DNA from: a virus
Direction: 5' to 3' (one strand)
DNA: 24,890 nucleotides
IMG/VR virus record: IMGVR_UViG_3300042924_001191
Coordinates: 1 to 24,890 of that record
Shown here: positions 1-6,972 of the stretch, one piece after another
How positions within the stretch are numbered: position 1 is the stretch's first letter
Layout: the number at the start of each line of letters is the position of its first letter
Notes under the pieces: generated by a model
Database searches by the model: none
The model's input: the letters and a program-made list of their open reading frames with translations, nothing else
What the model was told of the DNA's origin: nothing
Position numbers and translations under genes: made by a program

Positions 1-1
1 A

Positions 2-85
2 CCCATAGCCTACGCTGGCTTGATATTCGTTAGTAGTGCGGGCAACATGGTGCTTAGATTCTTTACGAGTGAGCCGATCCAATGA
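2..85 (+). CDS. C-terminal end of a holin-like membrane protein (partial)
   Basis: The reading frame is open from the left edge to a TGA that overlaps the ATG of the next gene (ATGA). The visible 27 residues start with a hydrophobic stretch (AYAGLIFVSSAGNMVL) and end with a short polar tail, as at the end of a small membrane protein. The next genes are a peptidoglycan peptidase and spanins, so a holin is the natural guess from the usual holin-endolysin-spanin order. This rests on context, because most of the gene lies outside the window. It could be another small membrane protein. Confidence 0.55.
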   Translation, partial: PIAYAGLIFVSSAGNMVLRFFTSEPIQ

Positions 86-492
86 TAACCCTGCAGGAAT
101 ACTTCAACGATAAGCCACAGACCACAGAATACAATCTGAACGCCCTGACATTGCTGTACAGGGTTAATAACCTATTAGCCGCATTTGCTACGGATACTGG
201 AACAATACTACAAAACAACCCAGCTACTGGCAATCAGATCTCAGGCAACAAGAATGGCGATGGGGGGTTCAGATTGCAGACCTCCACTACAGGGTCATCT
301 AAGTCTGCACACAAGCAAGGTATGGCTGTGGATATTTACGACCGTGGTGAGCACCTAGATAAGTGGCTGGATGCAAAGCCTGACGCATTGATTAAGTACG
401 ACCTGTACAGAGAAGAACCCAGCGCGACTATAAACTGGTGCCATCTTGGAACGAGAAAGCCACTGTCCTGCAAGAGAACCTTCAAGCCGTGA
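82..492 (+). CDS. M15-type peptidase (endolysin)
   Basis: This 136-residue protein carries the signature of zinc D-Ala-D-Ala/L-Ala-D-Glu carboxypeptidases. There is a SAHKQGMAVD motif (residues 75-84; putative zinc ligands H77 and D84) and a C-terminal NWCHLGTRKPLS segment in which H121 is the third ligand. An acidic pair at E111-E112 is placed to supply the catalytic base. The single-domain length fits phage endolysins of this family. It would cleave peptide cross-links of host peptidoglycan at the end of infection. There is no signal peptide, so release would need a holin, possibly the partial gene just upstream with which it shares an ATGA overlap. The start is the only ATG near the beginning of the frame. 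The family is well supported; bond specificity cannot be read from the sequence. Confidence 0.85.
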   Translation: MITLQEYFNDKPQTTEYNLNALTLLYRVNNLLAAFATDTGTILQNNPATGNQISGNKNGDGGFRLQTSTTGSSKSAHKQGMAVDIYDRGEHLDKWLDAKPDALIKYDLYREEPSATINWCHLGTRKPLSCKRTFKP

Positions 493-986
493 TACCCTTT
501 ATAGCAGGGGCGAAGGCTTTATCTCTCAGTACTAAAATTGCTATCGCTACAACGCTTGCTGCTGCATTGTTTTCTTTCGGGTTGTACGTCGGTCACAAAT
601 GGGGAGTTAGTGCGTGCTATGAGGCTACAATCGAGGCGCAGAGGCATACCATTGAGACAGGGGTCAAACAGGCTGTGGTTTCAGACAAAACGATCACGCA
701 GTATGTGGATCGAGTACAAATTGTGCAAGGAAAGAGCAGAGAGATAATTAAAGAGGTTAAAGTTTATGTACAAGATACTGGTACTTTGTCTAGTGGTTTC
801 AGGGTGTGGCACGACAGCGCCATCTACAATGAACTTCCCGACCCCACCAGAATTATTGATGCGTCCACCGTTGCAGTTGAAACCGTTGCCGAAACCATTG
901 GAGCAAATTACGGTATCTGCCACCAGAACAAAGAAACTCTCACAGCCCTCCAAGACTGGGTTAGAGAGCAATCGGTAATTAGATAA
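489..986 (+). CDS. Rz-like i-spanin
   Basis: This is a 165-residue protein if the GTG at 489, which overlaps the TGA of the peptidase (GTGA), is used. The frame can be extended to a GTG at 438, but that would run through the conserved end of the peptidase and lacks a ribosome binding site. Residues about 17-34 form one hydrophobic segment (KIAIATTLAAALFSFGLYVG), followed by a charged, probably helical periplasmic part. The C-terminal section has the LPDP, NYGxCH and LTALQDWVREQ pattern typical of Rz proteins. i-Spanins sit in the inner membrane and pair with an outer-membrane lipoprotein to fuse or disrupt the membranes in the last step of Gram-negative lysis. The partner is nested in another frame of this gene. 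Confidence 0.85.
   Translation: MIPFIAGAKALSLSTKIAIATTLAAALFSFGLYVGHKWGVSACYEATIEAQRHTIETGVKQAVVSDKTITQYVDRVQIVQGKSREIIKEVKVYVQDTGTLSSGFRVWHDSAIYNELPDPTRIIDASTVAVETVAETIGANYGICHQNKETLTALQDWVREQSVIR
766..978 (+). CDS. Rz1-like o-spanin lipoprotein, nested inside Rz
   Basis: This 70-residue frame lies entirely within the i-spanin gene in a different frame. It begins with a short signal sequence ending in a lipobox (LVVSGC; Cys14 would be lipidated). The mature part is rich in proline (FPTPPELLMRPP and further Leu-Pro pairs), exactly as in Rz1 proteins. AGAGG about nine bases before the ATG can serve as ribosome binding site. The product would be anchored in the outer membrane and bridge to the i-spanin across the periplasm. 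The nested arrangement is the one known from lambda Rz/Rz1. The lipobox, the proline content and the position together make this a real gene and not a shadow frame. Confidence 0.85.
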   Translation: MYKILVLCLVVSGCGTTAPSTMNFPTPPELLMRPPLQLKPLPKPLEQITVSATRTKKLSQPSKTGLESNR

Positions 987-991
987 GTAGT

Positions 992-1033
992 TATACACGT
1001 TTTGGTGTATAGACGGGTATAGGTGAGTATAAA
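992..1033 (+). promoter_or_regulatory. Inverted repeat and 10-base phased GTATA boxes before the tail genes
   Basis: The gap between the spanins and the gp10-like gene holds a perfect 7-base inverted repeat, TATACAC (992-998) and GTGTATA (1005-1011), with a 6-base loop. GTATA then recurs at exact 10-base steps (1007, 1017, 1027). The last copy lies in TATAAA (1028-1033), which could be a -10 box, but no good -35 box sits at proper spacing. GGGTA (1015-1019) and TACCC (1035-1039) form a further inverted pair. This could be a late promoter or a protein binding site; there is no T-tract, so it is not a classical terminator. Confidence 0.4.
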
Positions 1034-1053
1034 GTACCCATTAAGGAACCCAT

Positions 1054-3126
1054 ATGCTTAAGAAAATCCAACTAAAGCCCGGAATAAACCGGGATCAAAC
1101 TAACTACTCAGGTGAGGGTGGCTGGTTTCAATGCGATAAGATACGTTTTCGTTCTGGATACCCAGAGAAAGTAGGTGGTTGGCTAAAGGCTTCACCAAGT
1201 TCTTTCATTGGCGTGTGCCGCCAGATGTGGGGGTGGATTACTTCGTACAACGATGACTTACTTGCACTAGGAACTAACGCCAAGGTATACATTGAGGCAG
1301 GGGCAAACTTCTACGACATAACCCCGCTAAGCGGAACCTTTATTTCTGCTACTACTGACAATTGCTTTAGAACCGGGTTTGTGGGTAATGGGAGTATTAC
1401 CGGTGCTGTGCTAACTGTAACTACGGCTACTTACGGGCACTTGACTATAGGCACAGTAATATCTGGTAGTGGGATTGCTGCTAATACGACTATAACCGCC
1501 TACGGTACAGGCGAAGGAGAACTTGGTACTTATACAGTAACACCTACACAGACTGTGGGGTCTGTGGCTATCACAGGGGTATCTACTACGGTTACAGTAA
1601 CTATAGCTGCAAATGGCGCTGGCCTAGGAGATTACGTAACTTTCTCTGGGGCTACTGCAGTAGGTGGAGTACCTGCGGGTGATCTAAATATTGAGCATGT
1701 AGTAACGGAAGTAATATCAAGTAACGAGTTCACTATAGTTGTGGCTACAGTAGCTACATCGTCTGCTGCAGGTGGGGGTACAGGTATTACTGCGGAATTC
1801 CAGATAAATATAGGCTATGTCATTAGAACCGCAGGGTATGGATATGGGGCGGGTGCTTGGGCGCGTAATGGGTGGGGGGCAGGTTCAGCGATTCCTGTAT
1901 TTTTTGCCCAGAGAGACTGGTGGTTTGATAACTTCGACAACGACCTAGTAATGAATATACGTAATGGGGCTATTTACTACTGGGAACGGGGCACTAATAC
2001 TGAGCCAGAATTTACGACTAGAGCAGTGCTTCTTTCTAGTTTATCCGGGGCAAACGCAGTACCTGCTATAGCGATGCAGGTTATTTTGTCCCAGCAAGAT
2101 CGTCACTTATTAGCTTTTGGCTGCACACCGTTTGGGGGTGGCACTGCAGATCCCCTGCTTATACGCTGGTCAGACCAGAATGATCCTGTTGAATGGGAAC
2201 CAATGGTTACTAACTCTGCGGGGTTTCTACGTGTGTCTCGTGGGTCTAGAATTGTACGCGCACTAGCTACAAGGCAGGAAGTATTAGTATGGACCGACTC
2301 TAATCTATACACACTACAGTTCTTAGGCACTGCGGATGTATTTGGTATACAAGAATACGCAGATAATATTTCTATTATTTCAGGTCGTGCAGTTATCTCT
2401 GCAAGTAATGTTACTTACTGGATGGGGCAGGATAAGTTTTATGCTTACTCTGGACGGGTTGAGACACTACCTTGCACACTGCGTAACCATGTCTTTCAAA
2501 ACCTAAACTACGACCAAGCCCCACAAATTATCGCAGGCACTAACGAAGGGTTCCATGAAGTATGGTGGTTCTACCCAAGCGCTACTAGCGACACTAATGA
2601 TAGTTACGTGATCTACAACTACCTTGAACAGATCTGGTACTACGGCACTATAGAGCGTACTGCTTGGAACGATAGCCCACTAAGGACTTACCCACAGGCG
2701 GCGGAATACGATTCTGATCTAGGGATAAGCTACTTGTACAGCCATGAAAATGGGGTTGATGATGGGGTGGTGGGGATGGAAGCGTATATCCAGTCAAACG
2801 ACATAGACATAGATGACGGTGATAAGTTCATGCTAACCAAGCGGATCATACCTGACGTTAATTTTAATGGGTCTGATAGGACTGCAAACCCAACGCCTAC
2901 TGCAGTATTAACTATACTACCACGCAGTTTCCCGGGGGCTCCATACACTGAAGAGGCTTCAGACGCCCAACAAGTTATTAGTACCGCAGTGGACGAGTAT
3001 ACAAACCAAGTGTTTATCCGTGCCCGTGCAAGGCAGATGGCGATAAAGATAAGCTCTACTGATATAGGGGTTAAGTGGCAGATAGGTAGCCCCCGTGTTG
3101 ATGCTAGGCCAAGCGGGAGAAGATAA
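1054..3126 (+). CDS. P22 gp10-like tail / packaged-DNA stabilisation protein
   Basis: This 690-residue virion protein opens with a conserved block (PGINRDQTNYSGEGGW, then RFRSGYPEKVGGW) and continues with repeated beta-strand motifs such as RWSDQNDPVEW, VLVWTDSNLYTLQF and EIWYYGTIERTAW-like segments. These resemble the Phage_stabilise family, which includes P22 gp10, part of the tail plug below the portal. The assignment comes from recalled motif patterns, not a search. AAGGA lies 7 bases before the ATG. Residues about 111-175 look like an inserted beta-rich module: they interrupt a stretch that reads naturally from DNCFRT to STTVTVTIAANG, and a related module occurs in the next gene. The stop overlaps the next start (TAATG), and gene order matches the gp10-needle-ejection order of P22. 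It may equally be described as a tail nozzle protein. Confidence 0.65.
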   Translation: MLKKIQLKPGINRDQTNYSGEGGWFQCDKIRFRSGYPEKVGGWLKASPSSFIGVCRQMWGWITSYNDDLLALGTNAKVYIEAGANFYDITPLSGTFISATTDNCFRTGFVGNGSITGAVLTVTTATYGHLTIGTVISGSGIAANTTITAYGTGEGELGTYTVTPTQTVGSVAITGVSTTVTVTIAANGAGLGDYVTFSGATAVGGVPAGDLNIEHVVTEVISSNEFTIVVATVATSSAAGGGTGITAEFQINIGYVIRTAGYGYGAGAWARNGWGAGSAIPVFFAQRDWWFDNFDNDLVMNIRNGAIYYWERGTNTEPEFTTRAVLLSSLSGANAVPAIAMQVILSQQDRHLLAFGCTPFGGGTADPLLIRWSDQNDPVEWEPMVTNSAGFLRVSRGSRIVRALATRQEVLVWTDSNLYTLQFLGTADVFGIQEYADNISIISGRAVISASNVTYWMGQDKFYAYSGRVETLPCTLRNHVFQNLNYDQAPQIIAGTNEGFHEVWWFYPSATSDTNDSYVIYNYLEQIWYYGTIERTAWNDSPLRTYPQAAEYDSDLGISYLYSHENGVDDGVVGMEAYIQSNDIDIDDGDKFMLTKRIIPDVNFNGSDRTANPTPTAVLTILPRSFPGAPYTEEASDAQQVISTAVDEYTNQVFIRARARQMAIKISSTDIGVKWQIGSPRVDARPSGRR
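1384..1580 (+). other. Inserted beta-rich module in the gp10-like gene
   Basis: This codes for about 65 residues with the pattern G-x-ITGAVLTV, G-x-L-x-x-G-x-V-I-x-G-S-G-I, then LGTYTV, TQTVGS and AITG. The same order of motifs appears in the neighbouring gene at 3478-3682. At the protein level the two are clearly alike; at the DNA level they are strongly diverged, so this is not a recent duplication. The Gly/Thr/Val-rich make-up suggests a small beta-sandwich. Confidence 0.6.
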
Positions 3127-4055
3127 TGGGTATGGTGTTGTTCAGAGCTCCACCGATGCCAGTACCCCCGGTGCAATACAACCAGCAGTACAACACGCAG
3201 CTCATACGGGTACTGGGGGTTTACTTCAGTCAGCTAGACTCTAGAACGCCTATACAAGCAGATGCCTTTATTGGAGGTACGTTTGAAGGAACTACATTTA
3301 CTGGGGATCACTTTGTAGGCGGAGACTTTACCGGGTCGGGGGTAGGTATAACTCTGCCTTATGGATCGTTTTACGATACAACCAATCAAGCTGGTGGAAG
3401 TGTAACTACTGAATACCCGATGCGTCTTGCCACTACAGACATATCTAGCGGGGTATCGGTTGCCTCTAGATCAGCAGCTTTCACAGGTTCAATAGCACTA
3501 ACTGTTCTAACTGTAGCCTCTGGGTTAACAGGGCTTATCTTTCCGGGGATGTTAATAGCAGGAACTACGGTTTCTGCCGACACCTACGTTGTTGTCCAGC
3601 TAACAGGTACAAGCGGTGGTCTAGGGACGTATACCGTCTCTGTGTCGCAAACAGTGACCTCAAGAGCATTAACCGGGGCTATGGCAACCAAGCTCACTGT
3701 GACCAATGCAGGGATATATAACTTACAGTTCAGCGCTCAGTTTATTAATACTGACACTGCGGCTCATGACATTGATATATGGTTTAGAAAGAACGCAACT
3801 ACCCCTACTGGAGCAGGTATAGCCAATAGCAATAGCGTCTTTACAATCCACAGCAGTCATGGCGGGGTAGATGGGCAGCTCATTGCCGGTTTAAACTATA
3901 TGATCCAATTAGCTGCTGCTGATTTCTTGGAGATCATGTGGCATGGAACTGATTTAGGGATAAGTATTGCAACTATAGCCGCTGGGTCTACTCCCACCAC
4001 TCCACAGTCTCCCGGAGTCATAGCTACATTGCAGTTTGTATCAGCCATACCATAA
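3126..4055 (+). CDS. Tail fibre or needle-like structural protein with C-terminal jelly-roll
   Basis: This 309-residue protein seems to have four parts. Residues about 17-39 (QYNQQYNTQLIRVLGVYFSQ) could form a helix that attaches the protein to the virion. Residues 48-73 repeat Phe/Gly/Thr pairs (FIGGTFEGTTFTGDHF), as in beta-helical fibre shafts. Residues about 118-186 are an inserted module also present in the upstream gene. The C-terminal part (KLTVTNAGIYNLQFSAQF, then DIDIWFRKN, SSHGGVDG and DFLEIMWHG) looks like a C1q/TNF-type jelly-roll head found in phage decoration and fibre proteins. It sits where P22 has its tail needle gene, directly after the gp10-like gene with which it overlaps by one base. 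Needle, short fibre or head decoration are all possible; the host receptor cannot be inferred. Confidence 0.55.
   Translation: MGMVLFRAPPMPVPPVQYNQQYNTQLIRVLGVYFSQLDSRTPIQADAFIGGTFEGTTFTGDHFVGGDFTGSGVGITLPYGSFYDTTNQAGGSVTTEYPMRLATTDISSGVSVASRSAAFTGSIALTVLTVASGLTGLIFPGMLIAGTTVSADTYVVVQLTGTSGGLGTYTVSVSQTVTSRALTGAMATKLTVTNAGIYNLQFSAQFINTDTAAHDIDIWFRKNATTPTGAGIANSNSVFTIHSSHGGVDGQLIAGLNYMIQLAAADFLEIMWHGTDLGISIATIAAGSTPTTPQSPGVIATLQFVSAIP
3478..3682 (+). other. Second copy of the inserted beta-rich module
   Basis: This codes for residues about 118-186 of the fibre-like protein. Matching elements with the copy at 1384-1580 are the TGSIALTVLTV start, the PGMLIAGTTV segment, then LGTYTV, SQTVTS and ALTG. 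The flanks (GVSVASRS before, TKLTVTNAGIYN after) read as a continuous jelly-roll when the module is taken out. Confidence 0.6.
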
Positions 4056-4095
4056 TTCACTATACATACGCAAGAAACTTAAGGATAATGCCACT

Positions 4096-4581
4096 ATGAG
4101 CCTACAGCTAGTAGATCCCCAAAGTACAGCAAATGAAGTGGTAGACTTTACTACCACTCTGAGCACGATGAGTGGCGACATGATCGAGAAGCTGTTTGCC
4201 ATTGAAGCTGTATTATTGCAGATGCCACAAATTGAAATTCCATTACGCCATTGCTTTGGTAATAAAGTATACGTTCGTGAAATGACAGCGCCAAAAGGCT
4301 CCATTCTCATCGGGAAGCTGCACAAGTTCAAACAGGTTAACATTGTTGTAAGGGGTGACATTTCGGTATTGACCGAGGACGGCTGGAAGCGCATGAAATC
4401 GGGCGATATGTTCGAGTCACCGGCTGGAGTTAAACGCGCCTTGGTCACGCACGAAGAAACTGTGTGGACAACGATCTGCGGAACAGAAGAAACCGACATT
4501 GACAAAGCAGAAAACGAATTGACCATTGGAAGTTACCAAGAATTTTTGCAGTATAAAGGAGACTCATTATGGCTTTCATAG
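4096..4581 (+). CDS. Cupin-fold phage protein
   Basis: This 161-residue product starts at the ATG at 4096, preceded by AAGGA at 4081-4085. A longer frame from a TTG at 4036 overlaps the previous gene and has no ribosome binding site, so the shorter start is preferred. The middle of the protein has a cupin-like strand order: a region around VYVREMTAPKGSILIGKLHK, then VVRGDISVLTEDGW, then GDMFESPAGVKRALVTHEET. The typical metal-binding histidines of enzymatic cupins are only partly present, so a structural or sensor role is as likely as catalysis. Its location between tail and ejection genes, and its overlap of 13 bases with the next gene, suggest a role in virion assembly. Function unknown. 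Confidence 0.6.
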   Translation: MSLQLVDPQSTANEVVDFTTTLSTMSGDMIEKLFAIEAVLLQMPQIEIPLRHCFGNKVYVREMTAPKGSILIGKLHKFKQVNIVVRGDISVLTEDGWKRMKSGDMFESPAGVKRALVTHEETVWTTICGTEETDIDKAENELTIGSYQEFLQYKGDSLWLS

Positions 4582-6557
4582 TTGTAGGCATGTCAGCAGC
4601 AGCGATTGCAATGGCAGAAGCCGCAGCAGCCGCAACATTAGCGGCAGCAACAACGGGAGGTACACTGGCGGCAGGCGCGGGGGGTGCGGGTTTAGTAGCG
4701 GGTACTGCGGGTACACTAGGAACAGTAGGAACAGTAGCAGGAACAGTAGGCACTGCCGCTGAACTTGCCACTGCCGCTGAACTTGCCGCCGCTGGTACTA
4801 CTGGTGGTGCTTCTGCAGTCTTCCCAACTGGCACTGCTCTTGGTCAGGGTGCCGCTACTGGGTTAGCCCCGGGGGTTGGCGCTGGAGGGGTTACTGCACC
4901 GGGGGCTAGTAGTTTATCTGCTGCTGGTAGTCAAACTGGTAATGTATTTTCTAGAGGATTAACTCAATTTGGCGAAATACTATCTAATCCTTATGTAAGT
5001 GGGGGTATAGGCGTAGTCGAGGGGGGTAGAACATATGAGGAGACAGGCGATCTAGGCCAAAGTTTTCTGGCTGGGCTTGGTGCATGGGGTACGGCTGGCG
5101 CTGCTGGTAGCCTAAGTAGCTTTGCAGGGAGGAAGCTAGGAGAACGGGCATTATCCCAAGGGAGTAAACAATTAATTAGACCCGCTATTAACCAAATAGA
5201 TAACAGTATAGCCACAGGGTTAAGGAATCCGTCTACGACGGGTAGAGGAATCAGTGGGGCGGCAGGTGAAGTCACAAACGTAGGGCAGACTATTGGCACA
5301 GATGCTCGGGCTTTTACAGGTACTGGGACGCCATATAATATGTATGGTGGAACACCTCAAGTTAGGGGCGGTCCTAATATTAACACCAGCCTCTATTCAA
5401 GTACTCCACAGGTACCACTAGGTGCAGCTCCACTTCCACCCCGTGGAATACTCCAAACTCCTAGCCCAACACCTGCTCCACAAGTAGGTGCACCTGCAAC
5501 GCCATCAACCTCGGCAGGAAAACCCGGTATGTTTGATGATTTTCCTAATAATTATCCCGGTGGTACGACGGGTGTATTGGCTACTGGGGCAATAGGTGGG
5601 CCTATGTTAATGGACGCTATGCAACCGTCTAGTAATCGACGGCCTGAGACAAAAGTTACTCCGTATAGAGGGCCGTATAAGCCCGTGGAAAGAATAGCTC
5701 AGTTCCCCACAGGACCAGCATCTTACACTGATACTTCAGAAAGACAGTACTTTGCTGATGTAAACCCCTACCCCGGTATAACTGAATACCCCGGCGCTGT
5801 TAAGGCTGCAGTAGGTGGGTTGATGGGGTTAGCAGGTGGCGGTTCTTACGATGACGAAGCTGGGTACGATGGCTATGCTGATGGTGGCGAAGTAGAAAAG
5901 AAGATGGCTACCCCAGATATGGACGCTATTCAGGAATATGTACGGGGCATAAACCCACAAATAGAAGAGTCCAATCCACTGCAGAGTTACTTAGCTAATA
6001 TAGGGCGGCAACAACAGCGGCCTCAAGTGCCAGATATATTAAAGCAGTTACAGGCACAACAGGCTACTCAGACACAAACCCCGGTGGATAGTAGTGAGCG
6101 TAACTACGGCTTTAAACCAATAACAGTAGAGGAATCCCCACTAGGAGATAAGTACGCACCGTATAGGCCAGCAACTTTTACAGCCCCCGGGATAGACGAG
6201 CATGAGTACCAATATACTGATACTTCTAAATACGTCTACAACCCAGAAACTCAACAGATGGAGATACCACTAGCAATAGGCGGGTTAACTAGCTTGGCTA
6301 GGGGCGGTAATTATCTAGATGGTCCGGGTGATGGGCTTAGTGATTCTATCCGTGCAACAATAGGCAATAGGCAACCTGCTAGATTAGCTGATGGTGAGTT
6401 TGTTATTTCTGCTGATGTAGTCAGTGATATTGGTGGCGGATCATCTAAGGCAGGGGCTAAGAAATTGCACGCTATGATGGATAGAGTTAGGCAGTCAGCC
6501 CACGGCACAAAGAAACAAGTTAAGAAAATAAACGATAGGAAAGTATTGGCTGCATGA
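4569..6557 (+). CDS. Ala/Gly-rich internal virion protein with GG-motif repeats
   Basis: This is a 662-residue protein with AAAGGAG at 4556-4562 ahead of the ATG. The first 70 residues are almost only Ala, Gly, Thr and Val, suggesting a membrane-active or flexible start. The middle is rich in Pro, Gly and Thr. Two copies of a GG-x-x-x-LA-x-GG motif occur (416-425, GGLMGLAGGG; 571-580, GGLTSLARGG). The C-terminus has GDGLSDSIRATI, RLADGEFVISADVV and AKKLHAMMDRVRQ, a block I recall as conserved in aquatic podovirus virion proteins next to DNA-ejection genes. It ends in a basic tail (KKQVKKINDRK) that could contact DNA. The stop overlaps the next start (ATGA). A virion or ejection role is inferred from context; no enzymatic motif is visible. 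Confidence 0.5.
   Translation: MAFIVVGMSAAAIAMAEAAAAATLAAATTGGTLAAGAGGAGLVAGTAGTLGTVGTVAGTVGTAAELATAAELAAAGTTGGASAVFPTGTALGQGAATGLAPGVGAGGVTAPGASSLSAAGSQTGNVFSRGLTQFGEILSNPYVSGGIGVVEGGRTYEETGDLGQSFLAGLGAWGTAGAAGSLSSFAGRKLGERALSQGSKQLIRPAINQIDNSIATGLRNPSTTGRGISGAAGEVTNVGQTIGTDARAFTGTGTPYNMYGGTPQVRGGPNINTSLYSSTPQVPLGAAPLPPRGILQTPSPTPAPQVGAPATPSTSAGKPGMFDDFPNNYPGGTTGVLATGAIGGPMLMDAMQPSSNRRPETKVTPYRGPYKPVERIAQFPTGPASYTDTSERQYFADVNPYPGITEYPGAVKAAVGGLMGLAGGGSYDDEAGYDGYADGGEVEKKMATPDMDAIQEYVRGINPQIEESNPLQSYLANIGRQQQRPQVPDILKQLQAQQATQTQTPVDSSERNYGFKPITVEESPLGDKYAPYRPATFTAPGIDEHEYQYTDTSKYVYNPETQQMEIPLAIGGLTSLARGGNYLDGPGDGLSDSIRATIGNRQPARLADGEFVISADVVSDIGGGSSKAGAKKLHAMMDRVRQSAHGTKKQVKKINDRKVLAA
4751..4786 (+). 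repeat. Perfect 18-base tandem duplication
   Basis: The unit CACTGCCGCTGAACTTGC occurs twice in direct succession inside the Ala/Gly-rich gene and repeats the residues TAAELA. It follows a short run of GGAACAGTA-like repeats at about 4718-4750. Being in multiples of three it keeps the frame, and it looks like recent slippage. Confidence 0.85.
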
Positions 6558-6970
6558 TTAAAATATCTTTGATTCTCCCAGAGTATGTAGATTCAGTGTG
6601 GGGTGAGATTGAAGGCTACATGGAAAAGGCAGCGGAGCATAGTTATGGAAGGTACAAAACAGAGGATATAAAAGCAGTTATCCTAGATGGCTCAAGGCAG
6701 TTGTGGATTGCCTATGATAATAGCTGTGTGTACGGGGCGGTTGTTACACAAGTAGTTAACTACCCAAGGATTAATGCCTTAGCGTTTCACTTTATAGGTG
6801 GTATTGAAGGGTTGAAATGGAAAACCCCCATGCTGCTAATGCTACAAAGATTTGCTAAGGATTGTAATTGCGGGGTTATAGAATCTATAGGGCGGGCTGG
6901 CTGGCTAAAGATCTTTGGACCAGAAGGCGCTACACATAAAGGGATATTTTTTGAGATACCTGTGGAGTAA
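6554..6970 (+). CDS. GNAT-like phage virion-associated protein
   Basis: This is a 138-residue protein whose start overlaps the preceding stop (ATGA). The sequence follows the pattern of acetyltransferase-fold proteins common in podovirus structural regions: QLWIAYDNSCVYGAVVTQVV (central strands), HFIGGIEGLKW, an MLLMLQRFAKDCNCGVIE helix-strand, and GRAGWLKIFGPEG near the end. The gp13 position of T7-like phages holds proteins of similar length and pattern. The acetyl-CoA binding loop (Q/R-x-x-G-x-G/A) is not clear, so it may use the fold structurally. Neighbours suggest a role in assembly or genome ejection. Confidence 0.6.
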   Translation: MIKISLILPEYVDSVWGEIEGYMEKAAEHSYGRYKTEDIKAVILDGSRQLWIAYDNSCVYGAVVTQVVNYPRINALAFHFIGGIEGLKWKTPMLLMLQRFAKDCNCGVIESIGRAGWLKIFGPEGATHKGIFFEIPVE

Positions 6971-6972
6971 TC

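Noticed and set aside
438-488. Upstream GTG start for the Rz-like protein
   Set aside because: No ribosome site, and it would overlap the conserved end of the peptidase by 55 bases; the GTG at 489 gives the usual short overlap.
681-998. 105-codon minus-strand frame opposite the spanins
   Set aside because: Antisense to two supported spanin frames, Asn-rich composition without motif.
2730-3176. 148-codon minus-strand frame opposite the gp10-like gene
   Set aside because: Antisense shadow of a conserved plus-strand gene; no neighbours on that strand, no family resemblance.
4041-4526. 161-codon frame on the minus strand opposite the cupin gene
   Set aside because: It runs antisense to a gene with a good ribosome site and recognisable fold, has low-complexity Ser/Thr/Met content, and no ribosome site.
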